This document shows, piece after piece, positions 38,911-46,964 of a DNA stretch of 64,000 nt; within the stretch, counting starts at the first letter, position 1, and every line of letters begins with the position of its first letter. The translations under genes were made by a program, and so were the position numbers. The notes under the pieces were generated by a model. The model saw nothing but the letters and a program-made list of their open reading frames with translations, ran no database searches and had not been told where the DNA came from. Origin of the DNA: Sphingomonas panacis (lineage in GTDB: Bacteria > Pseudomonadota > Alphaproteobacteria > Sphingomonadales > Sphingomonadaceae); NCBI RefSeq assembly GCF_001717955.1, contig NZ_CP014168.1, positions 434,001 to 498,000 of the forward strand. The letters run 5' to 3'.

Positions 38911-39891
38911 ATGCCCCTGCGTCCGCTCCGAGCGCTGCTGCTCGCCGCCCTGCTGCTCTCCGTCGCCGCCTCCGCGCAGCCGTCCAAGCGCACGCCCTCG
39001 CGTCCACCCGCCGCCGAGCAGGATGAGGACGAATTCGCCGACTATGCCGCCGAAGGCTTCCAGTTCGAACATGGCCGAGACCCCGGCTGGCAACTCGCCG
39101 AACATCGCCGGCTCGATCGCGCGCTCACCGCGCTCCAGCCGCAGCGCAAGGGCGTGGTCGATGCCTATGTGCTGGTCGCGGGGCTCGACAGCGACCCCGT
39201 GTTCGGCCGCGAGGCGCGCGAGGCCGGCAAGGTGCTCGCCCGCCGCTACGATGCCGCCGGCCGAACGATCGTCCTCGCCGGCCCCGACGGACGCGGCGCG
39301 GATACGCTCGCACGCGGCTCGCCCGACAATATCGCGGCGGCACTCGCCCGCATCGCCGAGCTGATCGACAAGACCGAGGACGTGCTGGTCCTCTACACCA
39401 CCAGCCACGGCGCGCCCTACGGCATCGTCTATGAGGACGGCGAGTCCGGCGTCGGCGCGGTCGCACCGGCGCGGTTGGCGGCGATGCTCACCACGCTCGG
39501 GCTGAAACGCCGGCTGGTGATCGTCAGCGCCTGCTATTCGGGCGTGTTCGTGGCCCCGCTCGCCAGCGCCGACGGCGTGGTGATGACCGCCGCCGCCGCC
39601 GATCGCTCCTCGTTCGGCTGCGAGGCCGACAGCGACTGGACCTTCTTCGGCGACGCGCTCGTCAACCACGCGCTTCGCAAGGATCAGCCCTTCGCATCGG
39701 CCGCGAAGGACGCGACGACGCTGATCACCAGATGGGAAACGCAGGGCAAGCTGCGCGCCTCCAACCCCAAACTCGCGATCGGCGCGCGCACGGCGCGCTG
39801 GCTCGCCCCGCTCGACCGCCGCATCCCCGACGGCGCGACCACCCCGGTCGGCCGCCCCGCCACCAGCCTGTTCGCGCGCAAAGCTGGCTGA
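38911..39891 (+). CDS. C13 (legumain-like) family peptidase, exported
   Basis: Putative cysteine peptidase of 326 residues with a signal peptide (LRALLLAALLLSVAASA). The catalytic dyad is readable: His166 in LYTTSHGAPYG and Cys208 in VSACYSGVF, in the caspase/legumain fold order. Around these, ADGVVMTAAAADRSSFGCEA and SDWTFFGDALVNHAL match bacterial C13 proteins. Legumains cleave after Asn; specificity here is not predictable. It is divergent from the ester hydrolase (144 bases) and 9 bases from the EamA transporter, with which it may share a transcript. Confidence 0.87.
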   Translation: MPLRPLRALLLAALLLSVAASAQPSKRTPSRPPAAEQDEDEFADYAAEGFQFEHGRDPGWQLAEHRRLDRALTALQPQRKGVVDAYVLVAGLDSDPVFGREAREAGKVLARRYDAAGRTIVLAGPDGRGADTLARGSPDNIAAALARIAELIDKTEDVLVLYTTSHGAPYGIVYEDGESGVGAVAPARLAAMLTTLGLKRRLVIVSACYSGVFVAPLASADGVVMTAAAADRSSFGCEADSDWTFFGDALVNHALRKDQPFASAAKDATTLITRWETQGKLRASNPKLAIGARTARWLAPLDRRIPDGATTPVGRPATSLFARKAG

Positions 39892-39900
39892 GCGCAGCGC

Positions 39901-40776
39901 ATGTCGATCGGCGTAACCCTCGTCGTTCTGCTCGCGGCACTGCTCCACGCGAGCTGGAACGCGATGCTGCGCGCCGGCACCGACCGTCTGTGGTCGATGA
40001 CGGTGATGTGCATCGCGGTCGCCGCCGCCTGTGCGCTCGCCGCGCCCTTCCTGCCAATGCCGGCACGCGCGAGCTGGGGCTGCGCGATCGCCTCGGCGGT
40101 GCTCCACGTCGGCTACAATCTGTTCCTCGTCCGCACCTATCGCAGCGGCGATCTCGGCCAGACCTACCCGATCGCGCGCGGCACCTCGCCGCTGCTGGTG
40201 TCGCTCGGCGCGGCGCTGTTCGCGGGCGAATGGCCCGACGGTATCAGCATGGCCGGCGTGCTGCTCGTCTCGGGCGGAATCCTCGCGCTCGCGTTCCAGG
40301 GTCGGCGCGTCGGGCTGAACAGCCTGCCCTATGCGCTCGGCACCGGCTGCTTCATCGGCGCGTACAGCGTCACCGACGGCATCGGCGCGCGGCTGTCGGG
40401 CGCGCCCGTCGCCTACACCGTGTGGATGTGCCTGATGTGGGGCGTGCTGATGCCGCCGGTCTACGTGCTGCTGCGCGACGGACGCTCGCTGATCCGCGGC
40501 CGGCGCGAAACCGCGCTGGCGGCGGGCGGCGGCCTCGTCTCGCTCGCGGCGTACGGCATCGTCATCGTCGCGATGGCGTTCGGGCCGATGGGATCGGTCT
40601 CGGCGCTGCGCGAGACCAGCGTGGTGTTCGCCGCGCTGATCGGCCGTGTCTTCCTCCACGAACGACTCACGTTCGGGCGGATCGCGGCGTGCAGCGTCGT
40701 CGCGATCGGCGCGATATGCATCGGCCACCAAAGCGCGAAGCCGCCGCATCCGCCAATCCGCATCGCGCCGCGCTGA
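39901..40776 (+). CDS. EamA/DMT-family transporter
   Basis: Inner-membrane transporter of 291 residues with ten helices arranged in two repeated halves, beginning LVVLLAALLHASWNAMLRAG. The first half contains SGDLGQTYPIARGTSPLLVS, the second VSALRETSVVFAALIGRVFL, both EamA signatures. Substrate is unknown: the family exports amino acids, nucleosides and other metabolites. It starts nine bases after the C13 peptidase gene. Confidence 0.9.
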   Translation: MSIGVTLVVLLAALLHASWNAMLRAGTDRLWSMTVMCIAVAAACALAAPFLPMPARASWGCAIASAVLHVGYNLFLVRTYRSGDLGQTYPIARGTSPLLVSLGAALFAGEWPDGISMAGVLLVSGGILALAFQGRRVGLNSLPYALGTGCFIGAYSVTDGIGARLSGAPVAYTVWMCLMWGVLMPPVYVLLRDGRSLIRGRRETALAAGGGLVSLAAYGIVIVAMAFGPMGSVSALRETSVVFAALIGRVFLHERLTFGRIAACSVVAIGAICIGHQSAKPPHPPIRIAPR

Positions 40777-40815
40777 AGGCGGGAACTCTCGCGCCGCCGG
40801 GCAGTTTCCGCGCGC

Positions 40816-41376
40816 ATGTCGATGACCCGTTATCCGCTGCTCGCCCGCCCGCACATCCGCCTGTCGGGCACGGTCGATCAGGCGATGTACACCACCTTCC
40901 GCGAAGCGCTCGACACCTGCCCGGGCGAGGGCACCATCGTCATCGCGCTGACCACGCTCGGCGGCGATCCCGAGGTCGCGCGCACGATGGCCGACGATAT
41001 CCGCCTGCTCACCGAGCATGACGGGCGCGAGATCCTGTTTCTCGGCAAGGTCGCGGTCTATTCGGCGGGCGCGACCTTGATGTCGGCCTTCCCGGTCGAG
41101 CGCCGCTTCCTCACCCGCCACACCCGGCTGATGATCCACGAGCGGCTGATCCAGAAGCAGCTCGACATCAACGGCCCGCTGCGCATGTGCGTCGCCTCGA
41201 TCAAGGCCGCCCTCCACGAGATCGAACATTCGATCCTGATCGAGGAGGAAGGCTTCCGCGATCTCGTCAAAGGCAGCCGGGTCGATTTCGACACGCTGCG
41301 CGAGAAGGCGCCCTCCAACTGGTATATCGAGGCCGAGGAAGCGCGCGATCTCGGGCTGGTGCTCGACGTGATTTAA
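40816..41376 (+). CDS. ClpP-like serine protease subunit (S14)
   Basis: Protein of 186 residues with a ClpP/crotonase fold. LTTLGGDPEVARTMADDI corresponds to the ClpP stretch before the active site; Ser83 in GKVAVYSAGATLMSAF and His109 in LMIHERLIQ occupy the catalytic Ser and His positions. The third residue is not identified. The ClpP motif MPSMG-type Gly-rich turn is altered here, so it may be a divergent or inactive paralogue rather than the housekeeping ClpP. No clpX or clpA is adjacent. Ends 41 bases before the SDR gene. Confidence 0.8.
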   Translation: MSMTRYPLLARPHIRLSGTVDQAMYTTFREALDTCPGEGTIVIALTTLGGDPEVARTMADDIRLLTEHDGREILFLGKVAVYSAGATLMSAFPVERRFLTRHTRLMIHERLIQKQLDINGPLRMCVASIKAALHEIEHSILIEEEGFRDLVKGSRVDFDTLREKAPSNWYIEAEEARDLGLVLDVI

Positions 41377-41417
41377 GAAAGTTTGCGGCTGAGCCGGGCG
41401 TTGCTCTAGGAGGCCGC

Positions 41418-42122
41418 ATGACCAACATCCTCCTCACCGGATCGTCGCGCGGCATCGGCGCGGCGATCGTCACCGCGCTCGATCTGCCCGGCGTTGCGCT
41501 GATCGGCCAAGCCACCCGCAGCACCGCCGCCAACACGATCGCCGCCGACTTCGGCGATCCTGCCGCGCCGCACGCGCTCTGGCACGCCGCGCTCGACCGC
41601 TTCGGTGGCGAGATCGACGTGCTCGTCAACAATGCCGGCGTGTTCGAGGCCAATCCGCTGGAGGGCGACGACTGGGTCGCCGGCTGGGAGCGCACCCTGC
41701 GCATCAACCTCACCGCCTCCGCCGAACTCTGCCGCCTCGCCGTACTCCACTGGCAGACGCGCGGCACGCCCGGCCGGATCGTCAACGTCGCCAGCCGCGC
41801 CGCCTATCGCGGCGACAGCCCGGCGCACTGGCATTATGCCGCCTCCAAGGCCGGCATGGTCGCGATGACCAAGACGATCGCGCGCGGCTATGCGCGCGAG
41901 AACATCCTCGCCTTCGCGGTGTGCCCCGGCTTCACCATGACCGGCATGGCCGAGGACTATCTCGCCAGCCGTGGCGGCGATACACTTCTCGCCGACATCC
42001 CCTTGGGCCGCGTCGCCGACCCTGCCGAGATCGCCACCACCGTCAAATTCCTCGCGCTCGAAGCGCCGCCCTCGATGACCGGCGCGGTGATCGACGTGAA
42101 CGGAGCCAGCTATGTCCGCTGA
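41418..42122 (+). CDS. SDR-family oxidoreductase
   Basis: Short-chain reductase of 234 residues. The NAD(P) motif is LLTGSSRGIGAAIVTAL, followed by VNNAGVFEA, VASRAAYRGDSP and YAASKAGMVAMTK with the catalytic Tyr and Lys. TAGGAGG precedes ATG 41418. Its last 11 bases overlap prmA, so the two are translationally coupled. Substrate unknown; the FabG-like C-terminus (SMTGAVIDVNGASYVR) gives no direction. Confidence 0.88.
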   Translation: MTNILLTGSSRGIGAAIVTALDLPGVALIGQATRSTAANTIAADFGDPAAPHALWHAALDRFGGEIDVLVNNAGVFEANPLEGDDWVAGWERTLRINLTASAELCRLAVLHWQTRGTPGRIVNVASRAAYRGDSPAHWHYAASKAGMVAMTKTIARGYARENILAFAVCPGFTMTGMAEDYLASRGGDTLLADIPLGRVADPAEIATTVKFLALEAPPSMTGAVIDVNGASYVR

Positions 42123-43101
42123 TCCCACCGAAAGCTGGAAGCTCACCCTCCCCTGCACCCGCGCCGAGGCCGAGGCGATCGACATGGGAGAGGGCCTCGA
42201 AGGGTTCGATCCCTCCCCCGTCATCATCACCAGCGAGGAGATCGAGGACGATCCGCTGAGCTGGCGGCTCGACGCCTATTTCAGCGGCAAGCCCGACGCC
42301 ACGATCGTCGCAGCGGTGCGTGCGCTCGCGCCGAGTTCGGCCGCCGTAAAGGCCAAGGCCGAGCGCGTTCCCGACGAGGACTGGATCACGCTCAGCCAGG
42401 CCGGAATCGAGCCCGTCCACGCCGCGCGCTTCTACGTCCACACCAGCGCCAACAAGGGCGATGTGCCGCCGGGCGCGCACGCCTTCCACATCGAGGCGAG
42501 CCGCGCGTTCGGCACCGGCCACCACCAGACCACCACCGGCTGCCTGCTCGCGCTCGACGCGATGAAGGTACAGGGGAAGCGCTTCCGCAACATCCTCGAT
42601 CTCGGCACCGGCACCGGGCTGCTCGCCTTCGCCGCGCTGCATCTGTGGCCGCGCGCGTATGCCACCGCGTCGGACATCGACGCCGCCGCGATCTCGATCA
42701 CTGAGGAGAACGCCGAAGTAAACGGCATCCCGCTCGGCGCGGGACCGGGCGCTCTCGCGCTGGCGGCGGCGCCCGGCCTCGAACACCCACTGCTGATCGG
42801 CCGCGCGCCCTATGATCTGATCGTCGCCAACATCCTCGCCGGCCCGCTGATCGGCCTCGCCCCCACCATCGCGATGGCGCTCGCCGAGGGCGGGACATTG
42901 GTTCTCGCCGGGCTGCTCGACTGGCAGGCCAAGTCGGTCACACAAGCCTATCGCCGCCAGGGGCTGATGCCCGTCTCCGCCAACGCGATCGGCGACTGGC
43001 CGACGCTCACCCTGCGCAAACGCGCCCGCTACGGCGCCGCGCGCGTGACCCGGCTCGGGCCGGGCGGCGCCAACGACGCGCCCGGCTTCGGAAGCTGGTG
43101 A
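42112..43101 (+). CDS. prmA: Ribosomal protein L11 methyltransferase
   Basis: SAM-dependent methyltransferase of 329 residues. The SAM-binding motif is ILDLGTGTGLLAFAAL, with FGTGHHQTTTGCLLAL just before and DLIVANILAGPLIGL as the NIL-type motif that marks PrmA substrate binding. It trimethylates lysines and the N-terminus of ribosomal protein L11 in E. coli. The N-terminal domain is intact. The 3' end overlaps the convergent DUF2809 gene by 73 bases. Confidence 0.94.
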   Translation: MSADPTESWKLTLPCTRAEAEAIDMGEGLEGFDPSPVIITSEEIEDDPLSWRLDAYFSGKPDATIVAAVRALAPSSAAVKAKAERVPDEDWITLSQAGIEPVHAARFYVHTSANKGDVPPGAHAFHIEASRAFGTGHHQTTTGCLLALDAMKVQGKRFRNILDLGTGTGLLAFAALHLWPRAYATASDIDAAAISITEENAEVNGIPLGAGPGALALAAAPGLEHPLLIGRAPYDLIVANILAGPLIGLAPTIAMALAEGGTLVLAGLLDWQAKSVTQAYRRQGLMPVSANAIGDWPTLTLRKRARYGAARVTRLGPGGANDAPGFGSW

Positions 43102-43466
43102 CGCGCTGACCGTGGGGGATCGCACACCAACGCGATCCCCGCGCCGGCCAGATAGGCGAGGAAATCCCACGGATCGAAGCCGGTGCCGAGCACAACGCGC
43201 GCGACCGCATTGCCCGCGAGGCCAAGCCGATCGACCAGATAGACCGCCTGCCCAACCTCGACCGCACACGCGATCGCAAACGCCACGACCACCGCGCCGA
43301 CACGCGGCAACCGGGTGAGCGCACGAAGCCCGAGATACACCAGCACCACCGCGAGCACGTCGCCGACATGCGGGCGGACGAAGCGGTCATGCACGAACAG
43401 CGCGATCGCCACCTCGATCGCGAACAGCACGAGCGTTGCAAGTGCGTAGGGGAGGCGGAAGGTCAT
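43029..43466 (-). CDS. DUF2809 family membrane protein
   Basis: Membrane protein of 145 residues, four helices. RLPYALATLVLFAIEVAIA, FVRPHVGDVLAVVLVYLGLR and GFDPWDFLAYLAGAGIALVC match DUF2809, a small family of unknown function in which R-P-x-G-D-V/FDP are constant. The last 25 codons, after the membrane part, are the overlap with prmA and have low conservation, so the exact stop is as read but the tail may be spurious. Confidence 0.82.
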   Translation of the reverse strand: MTFRLPYALATLVLFAIEVAIALFVHDRFVRPHVGDVLAVVLVYLGLRALTRLPRVGAVVVAFAIACAVEVGQAVYLVDRLGLAGNAVARVVLGTGFDPWDFLAYLAGAGIALVCDPPRSARHQLPKPGASLAPPGPSRVTRAAP

Positions 43467-43573
43467 AATGGGGGTGTAGCACCGGGCGATGCAGGGGTGA
43501 TGCAGGCGGCGTGGGGATGTATGAAGCCCGTGAGCTTTGTATCAGGAATGTCCGGATCTGGCGAAAGCGGACT

Positions 43574-43960
43574 TTAAAGCCCCTCCCTGGAAGGGAGGGG
43601 TTGGGGGTGGGTCGGCCCGGTCATGTGCTCGACAGCCGCCATGATCGCCTCGGCTACGCCGTCTGCGTTGTCGCGAACGTCACTGTTCCAATACCGCAAG
43701 ACTCGCCAGCCGAGGCCTTCGAGGAACAGCGTGCGCGTATCATCGTAGCCGACGGCATCGAGATGCTGACGACCGTCGAGTTCGACCGCAAGCTTGATGG
43801 AGCGGCACGCGAAGTCGAGGATATAGCTGCCGACCGGAAGTTGCCGCGTGAAGCGAGGACTCAGGTGGCGAAGACGTGGCCACAAGGCGCGCTCTTCCGC
43901 AGTGGCCGCGTTGCGCAACCGGCGGGCGTTTGCCGTCAGGCGGGGCGCGACTCTGGGCAT
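43574..43960 (-). CDS. DUF559 (endonuclease-fold) protein, ends inside a repeat
   Basis: Protein of about 128 residues with the DUF559 signature: TANARRLRNAATAEERALWP, RFTRQLPVGSYILDFACRS, LAVELDGRQHLDAVGYDDTR, FLEGLGWRVLRYWNSDV. The fold is a PD-(D/E)XK-like nuclease related to Vsr and MTES proteins; DFAC-x-ELDG supplies putative metal residues. Start at ATG 43960 is a guess based on the family N-terminus; no ribosome site is visible. The C-terminal THPQPLPSREGL is translated repeat sequence. The gene lies between inverted copies of that repeat, which suggests it moved as a unit. Confidence 0.75.
   Translation of the reverse strand: MPRVAPRLTANARRLRNAATAEERALWPRLRHLSPRFTRQLPVGSYILDFACRSIKLAVELDGRQHLDAVGYDDTRTLFLEGLGWRVLRYWNSDVRDNADGVAEAIMAAVEHMTGPTHPQPLPSREGL
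43580..43612. repeat. Left inverted repeat of the DUF559 unit
   Basis: The 33 bases contain the palindrome CCCCTCCCTGGAAGGGAGGG followed by TTGGGGGTGGG. They match the right copy at 43995-44027 in inverted orientation, with one difference (TTG versus TCG). Confidence 0.85.
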
Positions 43961-43994
43961 CGCATGAGGATGCCGTTCGACGAAATCGAGAGCA

Positions 43995-44027
43995 ACCCAC
44001 CCCCGACCCCTCCCTTCCAGGGAGGGG
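43995..44027. repeat. Right inverted repeat of the DUF559 unit
   Basis: Reverse complement of 43580-43612 but for one base. The next 272 bases, to 44299, hold no gene I can support. Confidence 0.85.
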
Positions 44028-44299
44028 AGCAGAACGTCCAACAGCCGACGGCACCTATCTGCCGCTTTCCTGTCCTAAAGTCGCCAGTCGGCTTCCCGGC
44101 GGACGCGTTTTCATTCGCGGTGGCGCTTTCAGTCCTCAAACTATCCACAGCAAGTACTCGGGAAGTCGCGCGATGGCTGCTATTCGGAACTCCCAAACGA
44201 CCTCAGGCGAACTGAAGGGTTCCGCCAAGGGGAAAGATCATTCCACACAAATTTCCCACCTCGATTGCCCGCGGCACGCTTCGCTGCCACGATCACTTT

Positions 44300-44809
44300 A
44301 TGAGCAATTATCAGACGTTGCGCTCCTTCGGCCAAAGCGTTGTGGTCGTACTTTCGATCGTAGTGACCGCAGCGTGTTCACCGCCGAGCACGTCCGATGA
44401 TACAGACATCCCGAGTGGAACGGCTAAGCTATTCGCCAAACTGAAATCTATGGACGGAAAATCCGGCACGTTCGAGGGCATCTATCAGCCGCTCAACGAA
44501 GGGGCCGCATTTCACTTCTGCACGAAAGACGAATGCCCCGACGTGAAACAACTATATTGCAATCCGGAGTTTAGCACCCAGGCGGCGTCTGCCTTACATA
44601 AGATCTGGAGCGATCATGATGGCGAAAAAATCTACGTGATTGCATCCGGCACTATTCACACGGGTGCAAAGACGGGCCGGATGGAGGGGTATGGCCATCT
44701 TAATCACGACGTCTGTGAAATAGAAATATCACGGGTTCAACAAGCGAGGATCGTCAAAACAACTCTCGTTAGATCCAAGAGATTTCCGCTTCTGACCACG
44801 CCACCCTAA
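44300..44809 (+). CDS. Putative lipoprotein, lower-GC, unknown
   Basis: I do not recognise this 169-residue protein. A signal sequence (SVVVVLSIVVTAAC) ends in a lipobox, so it is probably lipid-anchored. Four more cysteines (CTKDECP, LYCNPE, HDVCEIE) may form disulfides. Base composition is plainly lower in GC than both flanks, with codons such as AAA, ATA and TTA that are rare elsewhere in the window. With the next gene it looks like a horizontally acquired pair, adjoining the DUF559 repeats. Confidence 0.65.
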   Translation: MSNYQTLRSFGQSVVVVLSIVVTAACSPPSTSDDTDIPSGTAKLFAKLKSMDGKSGTFEGIYQPLNEGAAFHFCTKDECPDVKQLYCNPEFSTQAASALHKIWSDHDGEKIYVIASGTIHTGAKTGRMEGYGHLNHDVCEIEISRVQQARIVKTTLVRSKRFPLLTTPP

Positions 44810-44928
44810 GTCGACACACTTCTCACTCCCATGATCCTAGCTTCGGTGAGGGTCGAGCCGCCCGCGAACGCTCGAAGTTGGACGTTTTCTTCCGCATATT
44901 TTTTGCCCCAAAGCGGAACCGGCTGTGC

Positions 44929-45267
44929 TTAACGAAATGCTTCCTTGGAGGAGGCGGACAGGCAAGATGCAAGCACAGAATCGGCGCGTTCGGATTTTAG
45001 CTCAATAACCAACGAATTCATCCAGACTGCTTCAGGAGGCAAATGGAATTTTTGCCCCAAATCTTCGCTTCGCCTGGTCCAATAAAAATTTTGCTTGGTG
45101 ATGATCCTCAACATGTTAGGGAATTTAGAAAGCAGGGATTTCCCAAAGTCTGTATAGGCCCTGCACTCCAGCGCCTGCTTGAAGGCGGCTTCATCGTCGA
45201 TCTGAGCCGCAATGACAGGAGTGTCAGCAAACAGAATCGCCGATGCCATAATCATTGCTACAGTCAT
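44929..45267 (-). CDS. Small exported protein, low-GC, unknown
   Basis: Unrecognised protein of 112 residues. A signal peptide (MIMASAILFADTPVIAA) directs it to the periplasm; two cysteines (LECRAY and LASCLSA) could pair. AAGGGC precedes the ATG at 45267. Codon use is AT-richer than the neighbours. It is convergent with the lipoprotein gene, 119 bases away. The flanking stretches 44810-44928 and 45268-45391 show nothing else. Confidence 0.6.
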   Translation of the reverse strand: MTVAMIMASAILFADTPVIAAQIDDEAAFKQALECRAYTDFGKSLLSKFPNMLRIITKQNFYWTRRSEDLGQKFHLPPEAVWMNSLVIELKSERADSVLASCLSASSKEAFR

Positions 45268-45391
45268 TTTTGCCCTTGTACGCCAAAGTGAATATTATCT
45301 TTGAATAGCCGCCCATCGTCCCGAAAATCAATTCGCCGCCCGAGTGTGATTTTGGCCGACCGCTTTCCGCGCCGTTTGGTCAACCACATGT

Positions 45392-46258
45392 TCAGCCCGG
45401 CACCTTCCCCCGCGCATACTCCTGCGTCCCCAGCGTCAGCACCGCATCCCCCGCGACGATCTCGCCCACCGCGATATCCGCCTGCCCTCGGATCGCATCG
45501 TACAAGGGCGCGAAATCGGTCTCGACGGTCACGCGCAGCAATGCGTCGAAGCTCGGGATGACGAAGTAGTTCTGCTGGAAATCGTCGATCCGGTATTCGG
45601 TCCGCATCACCCGCTCCAGATCGAAGCCGATCCGGTTGGGGCTGGCGTCCTCCAGCGCGAAGCGGCTCTCGGCGAAGCTCGACACGATGCCCGCGCCATA
45701 GATGCGCAACCCCTCCGGCTCGGCGACCAGCCCGAACTCGACCGTGTACCAGTACAGCCGCGCGAGATATTTGAGCGCGTGCATCCCGTTGGCGCGAAGC
45801 CCGCCCTGCCCGTAGGCGACCAGATAGTCCGCGAACGCCGGGTCGGCGAGCATCGGCACATGCCCGAACACGTCATGGAAGACATCGGGCTCCTGGAGAT
45901 AGTCGAGCTGGTCGCGGCGGCGGATGAAATTGCCCGCGACGAAGCGGCGGTTGGCCATATGCTCGAAGAACACGTCGTCGGGCACCAGCCCCGGCACCGC
46001 GACGACCTGCCAGCCGGTCAGCGCCATCAGCCGGTCGGACAGTTCCTCGAAATCGGGGATACCCGGTTTGGACAGCCGCAGCACGTCGAGCCCGCGCAGA
46101 TACGCATCGGAGGCGCGCCCCGGCAGCAGCTTCGCCTGGCGCGCGAACAGGGTGTCCCACACCGCATGGTCTTCGGGTGTGTAATGCGCCCAGTTCTGCG
46201 GCACGGTCCAGTCGGCGGCGGCGCCCTCAGGCGGGTGGATAAGCGTTTCCTCTGTCAC
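45392..46258 (-). CDS. phhA: Phenylalanine 4-monooxygenase
   Basis: Non-heme iron enzyme hydroxylating phenylalanine to tyrosine with a pterin cofactor, 288 residues. The iron ligands His128 and His133 are in PDVFHDVFGHVPML and Glu174 in YWYTVEFGL. The start is GTG 46258. The rest (FRRRDQLDYLQEPD region; ASFAESRFAL) is typical of the bacterial single-domain form, without the regulatory ACT domain of animal enzymes. The pterin dehydratase partner is not adjacent. It is divergent from the TIGR02117 gene. Confidence 0.95.
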   Translation of the reverse strand: MTEETLIHPPEGAAADWTVPQNWAHYTPEDHAVWDTLFARQAKLLPGRASDAYLRGLDVLRLSKPGIPDFEELSDRLMALTGWQVVAVPGLVPDDVFFEHMANRRFVAGNFIRRRDQLDYLQEPDVFHDVFGHVPMLADPAFADYLVAYGQGGLRANGMHALKYLARLYWYTVEFGLVAEPEGLRIYGAGIVSSFAESRFALEDASPNRIGFDLERVMRTEYRIDDFQQNYFVIPSFDALLRVTVETDFAPLYDAIRGQADIAVGEIVAGDAVLTLGTQEYARGKVPG

Positions 46259-46298
46259 TGCGGCAGCGTATCACGCGCCGGGTTGGCGGGGAACATGC

Positions 46299-46964
46299 GT
46301 GCGGCGATTCTGGTTACATTTGCTACGAAATGTCTGCGTGGGGCTGGTGCTGCTCGTGCTGGGCTATGCCGGTGCCGGCCTGATCGGCGGCGCGATCCCG
46401 ACCAACACGAGCTGGCGCGAACCCGCCGATGGCGTGCGGATTCAGGTGTCGAGCAACGGAGTCCACACCGGCCTGATCGTGCCGCTCGTCGCCGCCGGCG
46501 TGGATTGGCGCGACCTGATCCGCCCGGAGGATCTGGCCGACCCGCTCTACGCGAATTATCCCGCTATTACAATAGGTTGGGGAGAGCGTGCGTTCTACCT
46601 CGAAACCCCGACCTGGGCCGACGTCAAGCCCCTCACCGTCCTCGCCGCCGCGCTCGGCACCGACAGCGTTGTGGCTCACGTTGATCATCTTCCCTGGCCA
46701 ACGCCCGACCCCGACAGCCGCGTCATCACGCTCCGCCCGCAGGAATACCGCCGCCTCGCCGCCTTCATCCGCGCCAGCTTCGCGCCCCGCGGCTGGCACC
46801 GCACCGGCTATTTCCGCAACGACGCGTTCTACGCCGCCCGCGGCCGCTACAGCGCGCTGCGGACATGCAACGCATGGACCGGCGACGCGTTGAGATACGC
46901 AGGCGTCCGCGTCGGTGCGTGGACGCCCTTTCCGACGACGGTGATGCAATGGTTCAAGACGTAG
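46299..46964 (+). CDS. TIGR02117/DUF2459 family protein
   Basis: Protein of 221 residues beginning at GTG 46299 with GGGGAA upstream. A helix (VCVGLVLLVLGYAGAGLIGG) anchors it; the outer part has SNGVHTGLIVPLV, the GWGERAFYLETPTWADVK block, and TCNAWTGDALRYAGVRVG, all characteristic of this family, often found near polyhydroxybutyrate or fatty-acid genes and of unknown function. It overlaps the hydrolase gene by 16 bases. Confidence 0.82.
   Translation: MRRFWLHLLRNVCVGLVLLVLGYAGAGLIGGAIPTNTSWREPADGVRIQVSSNGVHTGLIVPLVAAGVDWRDLIRPEDLADPLYANYPAITIGWGERAFYLETPTWADVKPLTVLAAALGTDSVVAHVDHLPWPTPDPDSRVITLRPQEYRRLAAFIRASFAPRGWHRTGYFRNDAFYAARGRYSALRTCNAWTGDALRYAGVRVGAWTPFPTTVMQWFKT

Noticed and set aside
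38767..41229. A minus-strand open frame that continues the ester hydrolase by over 800 codons
   Set aside because: It is antisense to the C13 peptidase, EamA and ClpP-like genes, is Arg/Gly-rich with no domains, and the hydrolase has its own start and signal peptide at 38766.
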